A stretch of DNA of 64,000 bases from positions 28,053,209-28,117,208 of the forward strand of contig OX393549.1 of assembly GCA_947650365.1 (NCBI GenBank), written 5' to 3'. This document shows, in pieces, positions 1 to 11,172 of this stretch; positions within the stretch are counted from its first letter, which is position 1, and the number at the start of each line of letters is the position of its first letter. The notes under the pieces were generated by a model. It did not search any database. It saw only the letters and a program-made list of their open reading frames with translations, and was not told where the DNA came from. A program made the translations under genes and the position numbers. The DNA is from Chamaelirium japonicum (taxonomy: Eukaryota; Streptophyta; Magnoliopsida; Liliales; Melanthiaceae).

Positions 1-652
1 ATTAGAATGGATACATTCGTGCGAATGAATTAGAATGGATTGTATGAAGGAATTAGAATGGATCGTACGAATGAATTAGAATGGATCATACGAATTAATT
101 AGAATGGATCATACGAATGAATTAGAATTGATCGTACGAATGAATTAGAATGGATCGTACGAATGAATTAGAATGGATCATGCGAATGAATTAGAATGGA
201 TCGTACGAATGAATTTGAATGGATACATTTGCGCGAATGAATTAGAATGGATCGTACGAATGAATTAGAATGGATCGTATGAATGAATTAGAATGGATAG
301 TACGAATGAATTAGAATGGATCGTACGAATGAATTAGAATGGATCGTGTGAAATAATTAGAATGGATCGTACGAATAAATTAGAATGGATCGTGCGAATG
401 AATTAGAATGGATCGAACGAATGAATTAGAATGGATACATTTGTGCGAATGAATTAGAATGGATCGTACGAATGAATTAGAAAGGATCGTATGAATGAAT
501 TAGAATGGATCGTACGAATGAATTAGAATGGATCGTGCGAATGAATTAGCATGGATCGTACGAATGAATTAGAATGGATCGTACGAATGAACTAGAATGG
601 ACACAATCGTGCGAATGAATTAGAATGGATCGTACGAATGAGTTAGAATGGA
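1..652 (+). repeat. Satellite block, forward
   Basis: About 27 monomers. 28-bp forms occur near 1-25, 220, 430 and 595. The block ends at the 14-bp palindrome GAATGGATCCATTC (646-659), a junction type seen only here in the window. Confidence 0.93.
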
Positions 653-901
653 TCCATTCGAATTCATTCGCACGATCCATTCTAATTGATTCATACGATC
701 CATTCTAATTCATTCGTACGATCCATTCTAATTCATTCACACAAATATATCCATTCTAATTCATTCGTACGATCCATTCTAATTCATTCGCACGATCCAT
801 TCTAATTCATTCGTGCAATCCATTCTATTTCATTCGTACGATCCTTTCTTATTCATTCGTACGATCCATTCTAATTCATTCACACGAATGTATCCATTCG
901 T
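653..901 (-). repeat. Satellite block, reverse
   Basis: Short reverse block between the GGATCC palindrome and the CATTCGTACGAATG palindrome at 895-908. Confidence 0.92.
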
Positions 902-1933
902 ACGAATGAATTAGACTAGATTGTACGAATGAATTAGAATGGATCGTACGAATGAATTAGAATGGATCGTATGAAGGAATTAGAATGGATCGTACGAATG
1001 AATTAGAATGGATCGTACGAATGAATTAGAATAGATCGTACGAATGAATTAGAATGGATCGTACGAAGGAATTAGAATGGATCGTACGAATGAATTAGAA
1101 TGGATATATTCGTGCAAATGAATTAGAATGGATCGTATGAATGTATTAGAATGGATCGTATGAGTGAATTAGAATGGATGGTATGAATGAATTAGAATGG
1201 ATCATACGAATTAATTAGAATGGATCATACGAATGAATTAGAATGGATCGTACGAATGAAGTAGAATGGATCGTACGAATGAATTAGAATGGATCATACG
1301 AATGAATTAGAATGGATCATACGAATGAGTAAGAATGGATCGTACGAATGAAATAGAATGGATTGTACGAATGAATTAGAATGGATACAATCGTGCGAAT
1401 GAATTAGAATGGATCGTACGAATGAATTAGAATGGATCGTACGAATGAATTAGACTGGATCGTACGAATGAATTTGAATGGATATATTTGTGCGAATGAA
1501 TCTAAATGGATTGTATGAATGAATTACAATGGATCGTACGAATGAATTAGAATGGATCGTATGAATGAATTAGAATGAATCGTATGAATGAATTAGAATG
1601 GTTACATTCGTGCGAATGAATTAGAATAGATCGTACGAATGAATTAGAATGGATCGTACGAAAAAATTAGAATGGATCATGGGAATGAATTAGAATGGAT
1701 CGTACGAATGAATTAGAATGGATCCACCGAATGAGTTAGAATGGATCATACGAATGAATTAGAATGGATTGTACGAATGAATTAGAATGGATTGTGCGAA
1801 TAAATTAGAATGGATCGTATGAATGAATAAGAATGGATCGTACGAATGAATTAGAATGGATCGTGCGAATGAATTAGCATGAATCGTACGAATGTATTAG
1901 AATGGATCGTACGAATGAATTAGAATGAATCGT
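902..1933 (+). repeat. Satellite block, forward
   Basis: Contains the marker variants GAATCTAAATGG (near 1498), TTACAATGG and GGTTACATTCG, a multi-monomer segment that returns near 24.6, 32.6, 53.8 and 62.4 kb. It ends at ATCGTACGAT (1929-1938), the same junction as at 10374 and 62859. Confidence 0.93.
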
Positions 1934-2013
1934 ACGATCCATTCTAATTCATTCGTACGATCCATTCTAATTCATTCGCACGAATGTATCCATTCTAGTT
2001 CATTCGTACGATC
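1934..2013 (-). repeat. Satellite block, reverse, interrupted by the LTR
   Basis: Reverse monomers up to the insertion point. Joined to 3324 onward through one CGATC copy, the 23-bp register continues without a base lost or gained. Confidence 0.93.
2009..2013. repeat. Left target-site duplication, CGATC
   Basis: CGATC directly abuts the TG of the island and is repeated at 3319-3323. Both copies lie in ordinary satellite monomers. A 5-bp duplication is the usual footprint of LTR-element integrase. Confidence 0.9.
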
Positions 2014-2023
2014 TGTTTGGGGG
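2014..2023 (+). repeat. LTR 5' terminus, TGTTTGGGGG
   Basis: Short terminal inverted repeat. It matches the reverse complement of the 3' end (TGTTGGGGG) except for one extra T. Confidence 0.85.
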
Positions 2024-2107
2024 ATTTTTCCTGGTCCTTGCGAGCCACCTGTAAGACCAAGAAAAGAGAAACGTGAGAACGGCTGGCTCCCTTAGGAGCG
2101 CAGACCC

Positions 2108-2124
2108 TCCGACGCTCAAGTCAG
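2108..2124 (+). promoter_or_regulatory. Conserved-looking LTR motif TCCGACGCTCAAGTCAG
   Basis: I recognise TCCGA(C/T)GCTCAAGT(C/T)AG-like blocks as common upstream of the TATA region in plant LTRs. Its function is not known to me. It supports a plant origin and + orientation. This is recognition from memory, not a database match. Confidence 0.5.
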
Positions 2125-2210
2125 TGATGGTAGCACAACGGAGAGCTGTTGTATACCAAAGTGGAAGGGAAAGGGATTTCGAACCTGTACTTTGGAGCCT
2201 GGGGGTATGC

Positions 2211-2218
2211 ATTTATAG
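2211..2218 (+). promoter_or_regulatory. TATA-like box ATTTATAG, probable U3 promoter
   Basis: ATTTATAG follows a GCCTGGGGGTATGC stretch about 200 bp into the LTR, a usual place for the TATA of a plant LTR. Transcription would then begin around 2240-2250 and mark the start of R. No experiment or second copy is available to confirm the start site. Confidence 0.5.
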
Positions 2219-2400
2219 ACAGTGGCGACCTATCGGGGTGTGACGTGTGGCAGCTCTTTCCAGAGCCTTCTAGGCCCCCACGTTCTAGCCTTCAATAGTT
2301 TCTGACAGTTCTTGGAATTTGGACCCTTGACATTCTTTGTCGTCTAGCTCGTCTGACGAAGTAGTGGGGGACAGCAGCTGCTGTTCTGTTGCCGCCATGG

Positions 2401-2418
2401 GAATCTTCTAGAATATTC
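2401..2418. promoter_or_regulatory. Perfect four-module heat-shock element
   Basis: GAATCTTCTAGAATATTC reads GAA-2-TTC-2-GAA-2-TTC, four alternating modules with exact spacing, the binding pattern of trimeric heat-shock factor. The element is symmetric, so strand is undefined. It lies about 185 bp downstream of the TATA-like box, so it would be in the transcribed part unless another promoter is used. Heat-responsive plant LTRs such as ONSEN carry such elements, usually upstream of the start site. Confidence 0.6.
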
Positions 2419-2644
2419 AAGTCTAGGAGGTCTCAAACCGACTCTGACGGGCTTCCGTGGACTGCAATCATCCACGTAGCTTCAGTGGGTTCTCGACACC
2501 TGGTAATCTTTATGCTGCTTTTACTGGGGATGATCTCAGGGAAAAAGCAAAGGCCAGCTCGCCCGGTACTGCTCCGTCCTTTCGCCCATATTTATCAAGA
2601 GTTGGACCTCGCGAGAGCAACCTCTTCGATAAACAGGGGTCTAG

Positions 2645-3095
2645 GCGAGCTTTGGCGAGCTCATGAGTAAGCATGGGCGAGCTCCTGGGTGAGCTTGGGC
2701 GAGCTCCTGTGCGAGCTAGGCGAGTTCCTGAGTGAGCATGGCGAGCTCCTGGGCGAGCTAGGCGAGCTCCTGAGCGAGCATGGCGAGCTCTTGGACGAGC
2801 TTGGGCGAGCTCCTGTGCGAGTTAGGCGAGCTCCTGAGCGAGCATGGCGAGCTCTTGGACGAGCTTGGGCGAGCTCCTATGCGAGTTAGGCGAGCTCCTG
2901 AGCGAGCATGGCGAGCTCCTGTGCGAGCATGGCGGGCTCCTGGACGAGCTTTGGGCAAGCTCCTGTGCGAGCTAGGTGAGCTCCTGAGCGAGCATGGCGA
3001 GCTCCTGGACGAGCTTTGGGCGAGCTCCTGTGCGAGCTAGGCGAGCTCCTGAGCGAGCATGGCGAGCTCCTGGACGAGTTTGGGCGAGCTCCTTC
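2645..3095 (+). repeat. GAGCTC minisatellite inside the LTR, 64-bp trimer unit
   Basis: Twenty full units of 21-23 bp plus partial ends, each starting GCGAGCTCCTG or close to it. Three subtypes alternate: one ending GTGCGAGCTAG, one ending AGCGAGCATG, one ending GACGAGCTTGG. Together they make a 64-bp higher-order unit: the AGCGAGCATG subtype starts at 2762, 2826 and 2890 (steps of 64), then 2976 and 3041. Each unit is itself two 10-11 bp halves that both begin GCGAGC. Open frames here (GELL, SEHGELLDEL patterns) exist only because the units are mostly 21 bp; they are not evidence of a protein. Confidence 0.92.
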
Positions 3096-3201
3096 ACGCT
3101 CTTTGTCTAAGCCATTTATCGAATTTGGGCGTGTCATTGTGGGGACTGGAGGTGCGAGCTGTACTCAGATACAAGGTGTCCATCCAGCTCCCTGTGGGGG
3201 A

Positions 3202-3254
3202 GAGCTCCTGAAGGGCTGAGAGGGCGAGCTCCTGGCGGGCTGGAGGGCGAGCTC
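3202..3254 (+). repeat. Degenerate outlying GAGCTC units
   Basis: GAGCTC recurs at 3202, 3226 and 3249, steps of 24 and 23 bp, with diverged GGGCTG-rich spacers. These look like old edge units of the minisatellite, separated from it by about 100 bp of unique LTR sequence. Confidence 0.65.
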
Positions 3255-3309
3255 CTTGCGAGGGTTCCAACTCCTGGACGGGCTATCCAAGATATGTGGT
3301 TTTTGACTA

Positions 3310-3318
3310 CCCCCAACA
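3310..3318 (+). repeat. LTR 3' terminus, CCCCCAACA
   Basis: Ends in CA and is the inverted partner of the 5' terminus. It is directly followed by the second CGATC. Confidence 0.85.
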
Positions 3319-3323
3319 CGATC
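3319..3323. repeat. Right target-site duplication, CGATC
   Basis: Identical to 2009-2013. Together the pair shows a clean integration with no flanking deletion. Confidence 0.9.
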
Positions 3324-5831
3324 CATTCTAGTTCATTCGTATGATCCATTCTAATTCATTCGTATGATCCATTCTAATTCATTCGTATGATCCATTCTAA
3401 TTAATTTGTATGATCCATTCTAATTCATTCGTACGATCCATTCTAATTCATTCATACAATCCATTCTAATTCATTCGCACGAATGTATCCATTCTAATTA
3501 ATTCGTACGATCCATTCTAATTCATTCGTATGATCCATTCTTATTCATTCGCACGATCCAGTCTAATGGATTCGCACGATCCATTCTAATTCATTCGCAC
3601 GAATGTATCCATTCTAATTCATTCGTACGATCCATTCTAATTCATTAATATGATCCATTCTAATTCAATTGCATGATCCATTCTAATTCATTCGTACGAT
3701 CCATTCTAATTCATTCGTACGATCCATTCTAATTCATTCGCATGATCCATTCTAATTCATTCGTACAATCTATTCTATTTTATTCGTACGATCCAATCTT
3801 ACTTATTCGTATGATCCATTCTAATTCATTCGGACGAATGTATCCATTCTAATTTATTCGTACGATCCATTCTAATTCATTCATACAATCCATTCTATTT
3901 CATTCGTACGATCCATTCTTACTCATTCGTATTATCCATTCTAATTCATTCGTATAATCCATTCCAATTCATTCGTACGATCCATTCTAATTCATTCGTA
4001 CAATCCATTCTATTTCATTCGTACGATCCATTCTTACTCATTCGTATGATCCATTCTAATTCATTCGCACGAATGTATCCATTCTAAATCATTCGTACGA
4101 TCCATTCTAATTCATTCGTACGATCCATTCTAAATCATTCGTACAATCCATTCTATTTCATTCGTACGATCAATTCTAATTCATTAGCACGATCCATTCT
4201 AATTAATTCGTACGATCCATTCAAATTCATTCGCACGATCCATTCTAATTCATTCGTACAATCCATTCTATTTCATTCGTACGATCCATTCTTACTCATT
4301 CGTATGATCCATTCTAATTCATTCACACGAATGTATCCATTCTAATCCATTCGTACGATCCATTCTAATCCATTCGTACGATCCATTCTAATTCATTCGC
4401 ATGAATGTAACTATTCTAATTCATTCATTTGATCCATTCTAATTCATTCGAACGATCCATTCTAATTCATTCGTCCGATCCATTCTAATTCATTCGCACG
4501 AATGTATCCATTCTAAACCATTCATACGATCCATTCTAATTTATTCATACGATCCATTCTAATTCATTTGTAAGATCCATTCTAATTCATTCGTACGATC
4601 CATTCTAATTCATTCGTACGATCCATTCTAATTCATTCATAAGATCCATTCTAATTCATTCGTACGATCCATTCTAATTCATTCGTACGTTCCATTCTAA
4701 TTCATTAGCACGATCCATGCTAATTCATTCGTTCGATCAATTCTAATTCATTAGCACGATCCATTCTAATTCATTCGTACGATCCATTCTAATTCATTCG
4801 TACGATCCATTCTAATTCATTCGCACGATCCATTCTAATTCATTCATAGGATCCATTCTAATTCATTCATACGATCTATTCTAATTCTTTCGCACGAATG
4901 TATCCATTCTAATTCATTCGCACGAATGTATCCATTCTAATTCATTCATACGATCCATTCTAATTCATTCGTATGATCCATTCTAATTCATTCGTACGAT
5001 CCATTCTAATTCATTTATACGATCTATTCTAATTCATTCATACAATCCATTCTAATTCTTTCACACGATCCATTCTAATTCATTCGTACGATCCATTCTA
5101 ATTCATTCGCACAATCCATTCTATTTCATTCGTACGATCCATTCTTACTCATTGGTACGATCCATTCTAATGCATTCGCACAAATGTATCCATTCTAATT
5201 CATTCGTACGAATCCATTCTAATTCATTCGTACAATCTATTCTACTTCATTCGTACGATCCATTCTTACTCATTCGTATGATCCATTCTAATTCATTCGG
5301 ACGAATGTATCCATTCTAATTTATTCGTACGATCCATTCTAATTCATTCGTACGATCCATTCTAATTCATTCGTACGATCCATTCTAATTCATTCGTCCG
5401 ATCCATTCTAATTCATTCGCACGAATGTATCCATTCTAATTCATTCGTACGATCCATTCTAATTCATTCATACGATCCATTCTAATTCATTCGTAAGATC
5501 CATTCTAATTCATTAGTACGATCCATTCTATCTCACTCATACGATCCATTCTAATACATTCATACGATCCATTCTAATTCATTTGCACGAATATATCCAT
5601 TCTAATTCATTCGTACGATCCATTCTAATTCATTCGTAGGATCCATTCTAATTCATTCGTACGATCCATTCTAATTCATTCGCACAATCCATTCTATTTC
5701 ATTCATACGATCTATTCTTACTCATTCGTATGATCCATTCTAATTAATTCGCACGAATGTATCCATTCTAATTCATTCATACAATCCATTCTAATTCATT
5801 CCGTACGATCCATTCTAATTCATTCGTACGA
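3319..5831 (-). repeat. Satellite block, reverse (2.5 kb)
   Basis: One of the longest uninterrupted blocks. It holds repeated copies of the three-monomer marker CTATTTCATTCG / CTTACTCATTCG (for example near 3775, 3895, 4010, 4265 and 5110), often near a 28-bp form. It ends in the 60-bp palindrome at 5802-5861. Confidence 0.93.
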
Positions 5832-5861
5832 TCGTACGAATGAATTAGAATGGATCGTACG
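5802..5861. repeat. 60-bp perfect palindrome at an orientation switch
   Basis: Two 30-bp arms pair without a mismatch about the centre 5831/5832 (GTACGATCGTAC in the middle). The next pair, 5801/5862, mismatches because of one extra C in the left arm; beyond it the arms remain related satellite. There is no loop, so the arms meet directly. Confidence 0.93.
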
Positions 5862-6257
5862 AATGAATTAGAATAGATTGTGCGAATGAATTAGAATGGA
5901 TCGTACGAATGAATTAGAATGGATCATACGAATGAATTAGAATGGATCATTCGAATGAGTAAGAATAGATCGTACGAATGAATTAGAATGGATCGTACGA
6001 ATGAATTAGAATGGATCGTACGAATAAATTAGAATGGATACATTCGTCCGAATGAATTAGAATGGATCATACGAATGAGTAAGAATGGATCGTACGAATG
6101 AAATAGAATAGATTGTACGAATGAATTAGAATGGATCCTACGAATGAATTAGAATGGATCGTGTGAAAGAATTAGAATGGATTGTATGAATGAATTAGAA
6201 TGGATCGTATGAATGAATTAGAATGGATCGTGCGAATGAATTCGAATGGATCGTACG
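5832..6257 (+). repeat. Satellite block, forward
   Basis: Carries the GAGTAAG / GAAATAG marker near 6067-6120. It ends in a variant of the AATGAATTCG inverted-arm junction, with TTT replacing TTC in the right arm. Confidence 0.92.
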
Positions 6258-7029
6258 AATTTATTCTAATTCATTCATACAATCCATTCTAATTCTTTCA
6301 CACGATCCATTCTAATTCATTCGTACGTTCCATTCTAATTCATTAGCACGATCCATGCTAATTCATTCGTTCGATCAATTCTAATTCATTAGCACGATCC
6401 ATTCTAATTCATTCGTACGATCCATTCTAATTCATTCGCACGATCCATTCTAATTCATTCATAGGATCCATTCTAATTCATTCATACGATCTATTCTAAT
6501 TCTTTCGCACGAATGTATCCATTCTAATTCATTCGCACGAATGTATCCATTCTAATTCATTCGTACGATCCATTCTAATTCATTCGTACGATCCATTCGA
6601 ATTCATTCGCACGATCCATTCTAATTCATTCATATGATCCATTCTAATTCATTCATACAATCCATTCTAATTCTTTCACACGATCCATTCTAATTCATTC
6701 GTACGATCCATTCTAATTCATTCGTACGATCCATTCTATTTCATTCGTACGATCCATTCTATTTCATTCGTATGATCCATTCTAATTCATTCGTATGATC
6801 CATTCTAATTCATTCGTACGATCCATTCTAATTCATTCGTACGATCCATTCTAATTCATTCGCACGAATGTATCCATTCTAGTTCATTCGTACGATCCAT
6901 TCTAATTCATTCGTACGATCCATTCTAATTCATTCGCACGATCCATTCTAATTCATTCGTACGATCCGTTCTAATTCATTCATACGATCCGTTCTAATTC
7001 ATTCGTACAATCTATTCTAATTCATTCGT
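6258..7029 (-). repeat. Satellite block, reverse
   Basis: Its opening (TCATACAATCC, TCTTTCACACG, ATTAGCACGATCCATGC) is nearly the same as the openings after 16880, 21485, 30452 and 52584. It ends at CATTCGTACGAATG (7023-7036). Confidence 0.92.
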
Positions 7030-7416
7030 ACGAATGGATACATTCGTGTGAATGAATTAGAATGGATCGTACGAATGAGTAAGAATGGATCGTACGAATG
7101 AAATAGAATGGATTGCACGAATGAATTAGAATGGATCGTACGAATGAATTAGAATGGATCGTGTGAAAGAATTAGAATGGATTGTATGAATGAATTAGAA
7201 TGGATCGTACGAATGAATTAGAATGGATCGTACGAATGAATTAGAATAGATCGTACGAAATAATTAGAATGGATCGTGTGTAAGAATTAGAATGGATCGT
7301 ACGAATGAATTAGAATGGATCGTGCGAATGAAATAGAATGGATCGTACAAATGAATTAGAATGGATCGTGCTAATGAATTAGAATTGATCGAACGAATGA
7401 ATTAGCATGGATCGTG
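7030..7416 (+). repeat. Satellite block, forward
   Basis: Begins GGATACATTCGTGTG, as at 16021 and 31071. It ends GGATCGTGC joined directly to a reverse ATTCGTACG. Confidence 0.9.
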
Positions 7417-7758
7417 CATTCGTACGATCCATTCTAATTCATTCGTAAGATCCATTCTAATTCATTCGTACGATTAATTCATTCGTACGATCTATTCTAA
7501 TTCATTCGAACGAATGTATCCATTCTAGTTCATTCGTACGATCCATTCTAATTCATTCATACGGTCCATTCTAATTCATTCATACGATCTATTCTAATTC
7601 ATTCATACAATCCATTCTAATTCTTTGACATGATCCATTGTAATTCATTCGTACGATCCATTCTAATTCATTCGCACAATCCATTCTATTTCATTCGTAC
7701 GATCCATTATTACTCATTCGTATGATCCATTCTAATTCATTCGCACGAATGTATCCAT
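7417..7758 (-). repeat. Satellite block, reverse
   Basis: Includes one shortened monomer (CGATTAATTCATTCG, near 7470). It ends at ATCCAT-A-ATGGAT (7753-7765). Confidence 0.9.
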
Positions 7759-8139
7759 AATGGATCATACGAATGAGTAAGAATGGATCGTACGAATGAA
7801 ATAGAATGGATTGTGCGAATGAATTAGAATGGACCGTACGAATGAATTACAATGGATACATTCGTGCGAATGAATTAGAATGGATCGGACGAATGAATTA
7901 GAATGGATCGTACGAATGAATTAGAATGGATCATACGAATGAATTAGAATGGATCGTACGAATAAATTAGAATGGATACATTCGTCCGAATGAATTAGAA
8001 TGGATCATACGAATGAGTAAGAATGGATCGTACGAATGAAATAGAATAGATTGTACGAATGAATTAGAATGGATCCTACGAATGAATTAGAATAGATCGT
8101 GTGAAAGAATTAGAATGGATTGTATGAATGAATTAGAAT
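7759..8139 (+). repeat. Satellite block, forward
   Basis: Opens with the GAGTAAG / GAAATAG marker and ends AATTAGAATTAATTC, a junction seen again at 18917. Confidence 0.9.
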
Positions 8140-8662
8140 TAATTCATACGATCTATTCGAATTTATTCGCACGATCCATTCTAATTCATTCATACGATCC
8201 ATTCTAATTCATTCATACAATCCATTCTAATTCTTTCACACGATCCATTCTAATTCATTCGTAGGATCCATTCTAATTCATTCGTACAATCTATTCTATT
8301 TCATTCGTACGATCCATACTTACTCATTCGTATGATCCATTCTAATTCATTCGGACGAATGTATCCATTCTAATTTATTCGTACGATCCATTCTAATTCA
8401 TTAGTACGATCCATTCTAATTCATTCGTACGATCCATTCAAATTCATTCATCCGATCCATTCTAATTCATTCGCACGGATGTATCCATTCTAATTCATTC
8501 GTAGGATCCATTCTAATTCATTCGTACGATCCATTCTAATTCATTCGTAAGATCCATTCTAATTCATTCATACAATCCATTCTAATTCATTCGTACGATC
8601 CATTCTAATTCATTCGCACGATCCATTCTAATATATTCATACGATCCTTTCTAATTCATTTG
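8140..8662 (-). repeat. Satellite block, reverse
   Basis: About 23 monomers. The end (TTTGAACGTGTGAATG) has no clear palindrome and occurs once. Confidence 0.9.
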
Positions 8663-9598
8663 AACGTGTGAATGAATTAGAATGGATCGTACGAATGAAT
8701 TAGAATGGATAAATTCGTGCGAATGAATTAGAATAGATCGTATGAATGAATTAGAATGGATCGTACGAATGTATTAGAATGGATCGTGCGAATGAATTAG
8801 AATGGATCATATGAATGAACTAGAATGGATACATTCGTGCGAATGAATTAGAATGGATCGTACGAATGAATTAGAATGGATCGTACGAATGAATTAGAAT
8901 GGATCTTACGAATGAATTAGAATGGATCATACGAATGAATTAGAATGGATCGTACGAATGAATTAGAATAGATACATTCGTGCGAATGAATTAGAATGGA
9001 TCGGACGAATGAATTAGAATGGATCGTACGAATGAATTAGAATGGATCGTACGAATGAATTAGAATGGATCGTACGAATAAATTAGAATGGATACATTCG
9101 TCCGAATGAATTAGAATGGATCATACGAATGAGTAAGAATGGATTGTACGAATGAAATAGAATAGATTATACGAATGAATTAGAATGGATCGTACGAATG
9201 AATTAGAATGGATCGTACGAATGAATTAGAATGGATACATTCGTGCGAATGAATTAGAATGGATCGAACGAATGAATTAGAATGGATCGTACGAATGAAT
9301 TAGAATGGATCGTACGGAATGAATTAGAATGTATTGTATGAATGAATTAGAATGGATACATTCGTGCGAATGAATTAGAATGGATCATACGAATGAGTAA
9401 GAATGGATCGTACGAATGAAATAGAATGGATTGTACGAATGAATTAGAATGGATCGTACAAATGAATTAGAATGGATACATTCGTACGAATGAATTAGAA
9501 TGGATCATACGAATGAGTAAGAATAGATCGTACAAATGAAATAGAATGGATTGTATGAATGAATTAGAATGGATCGTGCGAATGAATTTGAATGGATC
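8663..9598 (+). repeat. Satellite block, forward
   Basis: Four copies of the GAGTAAG marker (near 9128, 9392, 9515 and an upstream variant), interleaved with 28-bp forms. It runs into the fold-back at 9590-9611. Confidence 0.9.
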
Positions 9599-9611
9599 GC
9601 ATGATCCATTC
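9590..9611. repeat. Fold-back hairpin GAATGGATC-GCAT-GATCCATTC
   Basis: Perfect 9-bp arms around GCAT. After it the array resumes forward, so only about half a monomer is inverted. Copies lie at 19931-19952 (perfect) and 54935-54956 (one mismatch). Confidence 0.9.
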
Positions 9612-10378
9612 GAATAGAATGGATCGTATGAATGAATTATAATGGATCGGGCGAATGAATTAGAATGGATTGTAGGAATGAATTAGAATGGATCGTATGA
9701 ATGAATTAGAATGGATCGTATGAATGAATTAGAATGGATCGTGCGAATGAATTAGAATGGATCGTACGAATAAATTAGAATGGATCGTACGAATGAATTA
9801 GAATGGATCATACAAATGAGTAAGAATGGATCGTACGAATGAAATAGAATGGATTGTACGAATGAATTAGAATGGATACATTCGTGCGAATGAATTAGAA
9901 TGGATCGTACGAATGAATTAGAATGGATCGTACGAATGAATTAGAATGCATCGTACGAAAGAATTAGAATGGATATATTCGTGCGAATGAATTAGAATGG
10001 ATCGTACGAATGAATTAGAATGAATCGTATGAATGAATTAGAATGGTTACATTCGTGCGAATGAATTAGAATAGATCGTACGAATGAATTAGAATGGATC
10101 GTACGAATAAATTAGAATGGATCGTGGGAATGAATTAGAATGGATCGTACGAAGGAATTAGAATGGATCCACCGAATGAGTTAGAATGGATCATTCGAAT
10201 GAATTAGAATGGATTGTACGAATGAATTAGAATGGATTGTGCGAATGAATTAGAATGGATCGTATGAATGAATAAGAATGGATTGTACGAATGAATTAGA
10301 ATGGATCGTGCGAATGAATTAGCATGAATCGTACGAATGTATTAGAATGGATCGTACGAATGAATTAGAATGAATCGT
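9612..10378 (+). repeat. Satellite block, forward
   Basis: The last 350 bp (GGTTACATTCG, GGATCCACCG, TTAGCATGAATCG) match the end of block 902-1933 and of 61884-62863. It ends at ATCGTACGAT (10374-10383). Confidence 0.91.
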
Positions 10379-11172
10379 ACGATCCATTCTAATTCATTCG
10401 TACGATCCATTCTAATTCATTCGTACGATCCATTCTAATTCATTCGCACGAATGTATCCATTCTAGTTCATTCGTACGATCCATTCTAGTTCATTCGTAC
10501 GATCCATTCTAATTCGTTCGCACGATCCATTCTAATTCATTCGTATGATCCATTCTAATTAATTCGTATGATCCATTCTAATTCATTCGTACGATCCATT
10601 CTAATTCATTCATACAATCCATTCTAATTCATTCGCACGAATGTATCCATTCTATTTAATTCGTACGATCTATTCTAATTCATTCGTATGATCCATTCTT
10701 ATTCATTCGCACGATCCAGTCTAATGGATTCGCATGATCCATTCTAATTCATTCGCACGAATGTATCCATTCTAATTCATTCGTACGATCCATTCTAATT
10801 CATTAATATGATCCATTCTAATTCATTCGTACGATCCATTCTAATTCATTCGCACGATCCATTCTAATTCATTCTTACAATCTATTCTATTTCATTCATA
10901 CGATCCATTCTTACTCATTCGTATGATCCATTCTAATTCATTCGGACGAATGTATTCTTTCTAATTTATTCGTACGATCCATTCTAATTTATTCGTACGA
11001 TCCATTCTAATTCATTCGTATGATCCATTCTAATTCATTCGTTCGATCCATTCTAATTCATTCGCACGAATGTATCCATTCTAATTCATTCGTACAGTCC
11101 ATTCTAATTCATTCGCACAATCAATTCTATTTCATTCGTACGATCCATTCTTACTCATTCGTATGATCCATT
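10379..11172 (-). repeat. Satellite block, reverse
   Basis: Contains the rare CAGTCTAATGGATTCGCA variant near 10717, also near 3570, 14226 and 63180. It ends at ATCCAT-T-ATGGAT. Confidence 0.91.

Larger units (their letters stand above)
2014..3318 (+). mobile_element. Solo LTR of an LTR retrotransposon (1,305 bp)
   Basis: What is seen: the segment begins TGTTTGGGGG and ends CCCCCAACA, so it has the 5'-TG...CA-3' ends and short imperfect inverted termini of an LTR. It is flanked by identical CGATC, and no second copy of its start occurs within it, so it does not look like a small complete element. There is no gag-pol, primer-binding site or polypurine tract. What is known: a lone LTR with an intact target duplication arises when the two LTRs of a full element recombine and delete the interior. 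Strand is set by a TATA-like box at 2211 and the motif at 2108, both on the + strand. It inserted after the surrounding array had taken reverse orientation. I cannot assign it to Copia or Gypsy from the LTR alone. Confidence 0.88.

Noticed and set aside
2000-2212. Reverse-strand open frame of 70 codons crossing the left LTR end
   Set aside because: It spans the satellite/LTR border, which is an insertion joint, and resembles no known protein.
2389-2670. 93-codon open frame on + inside the LTR
   Set aside because: It starts at a TTG, has no recognisable domain, and runs into the minisatellite. The nearby ATG in GCCGCCATGG (2397) reaches a stop after four codons.
2689-3137. Several overlapping open frames with GELL / RAPER / GARHARSGA repeats
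   Set aside because: They are translations of 21-bp units in different frames and on both strands; unit length divisible by three keeps them open by default.
2014-3318. MITE or other DNA transposon
   Set aside because: The 5-bp duplication with TG...CA ends fits an LTR better. Inverted ends are only about 9-10 bp, and there is no TA, 3-, 8- or 9-bp duplication.
2014-3318. Complete small LTR element (TRIM-like) rather than a solo LTR
   Set aside because: The terminal TGTTTGGGGG is not repeated near the right end, and no direct terminal repeats are visible, so two LTRs are not present.
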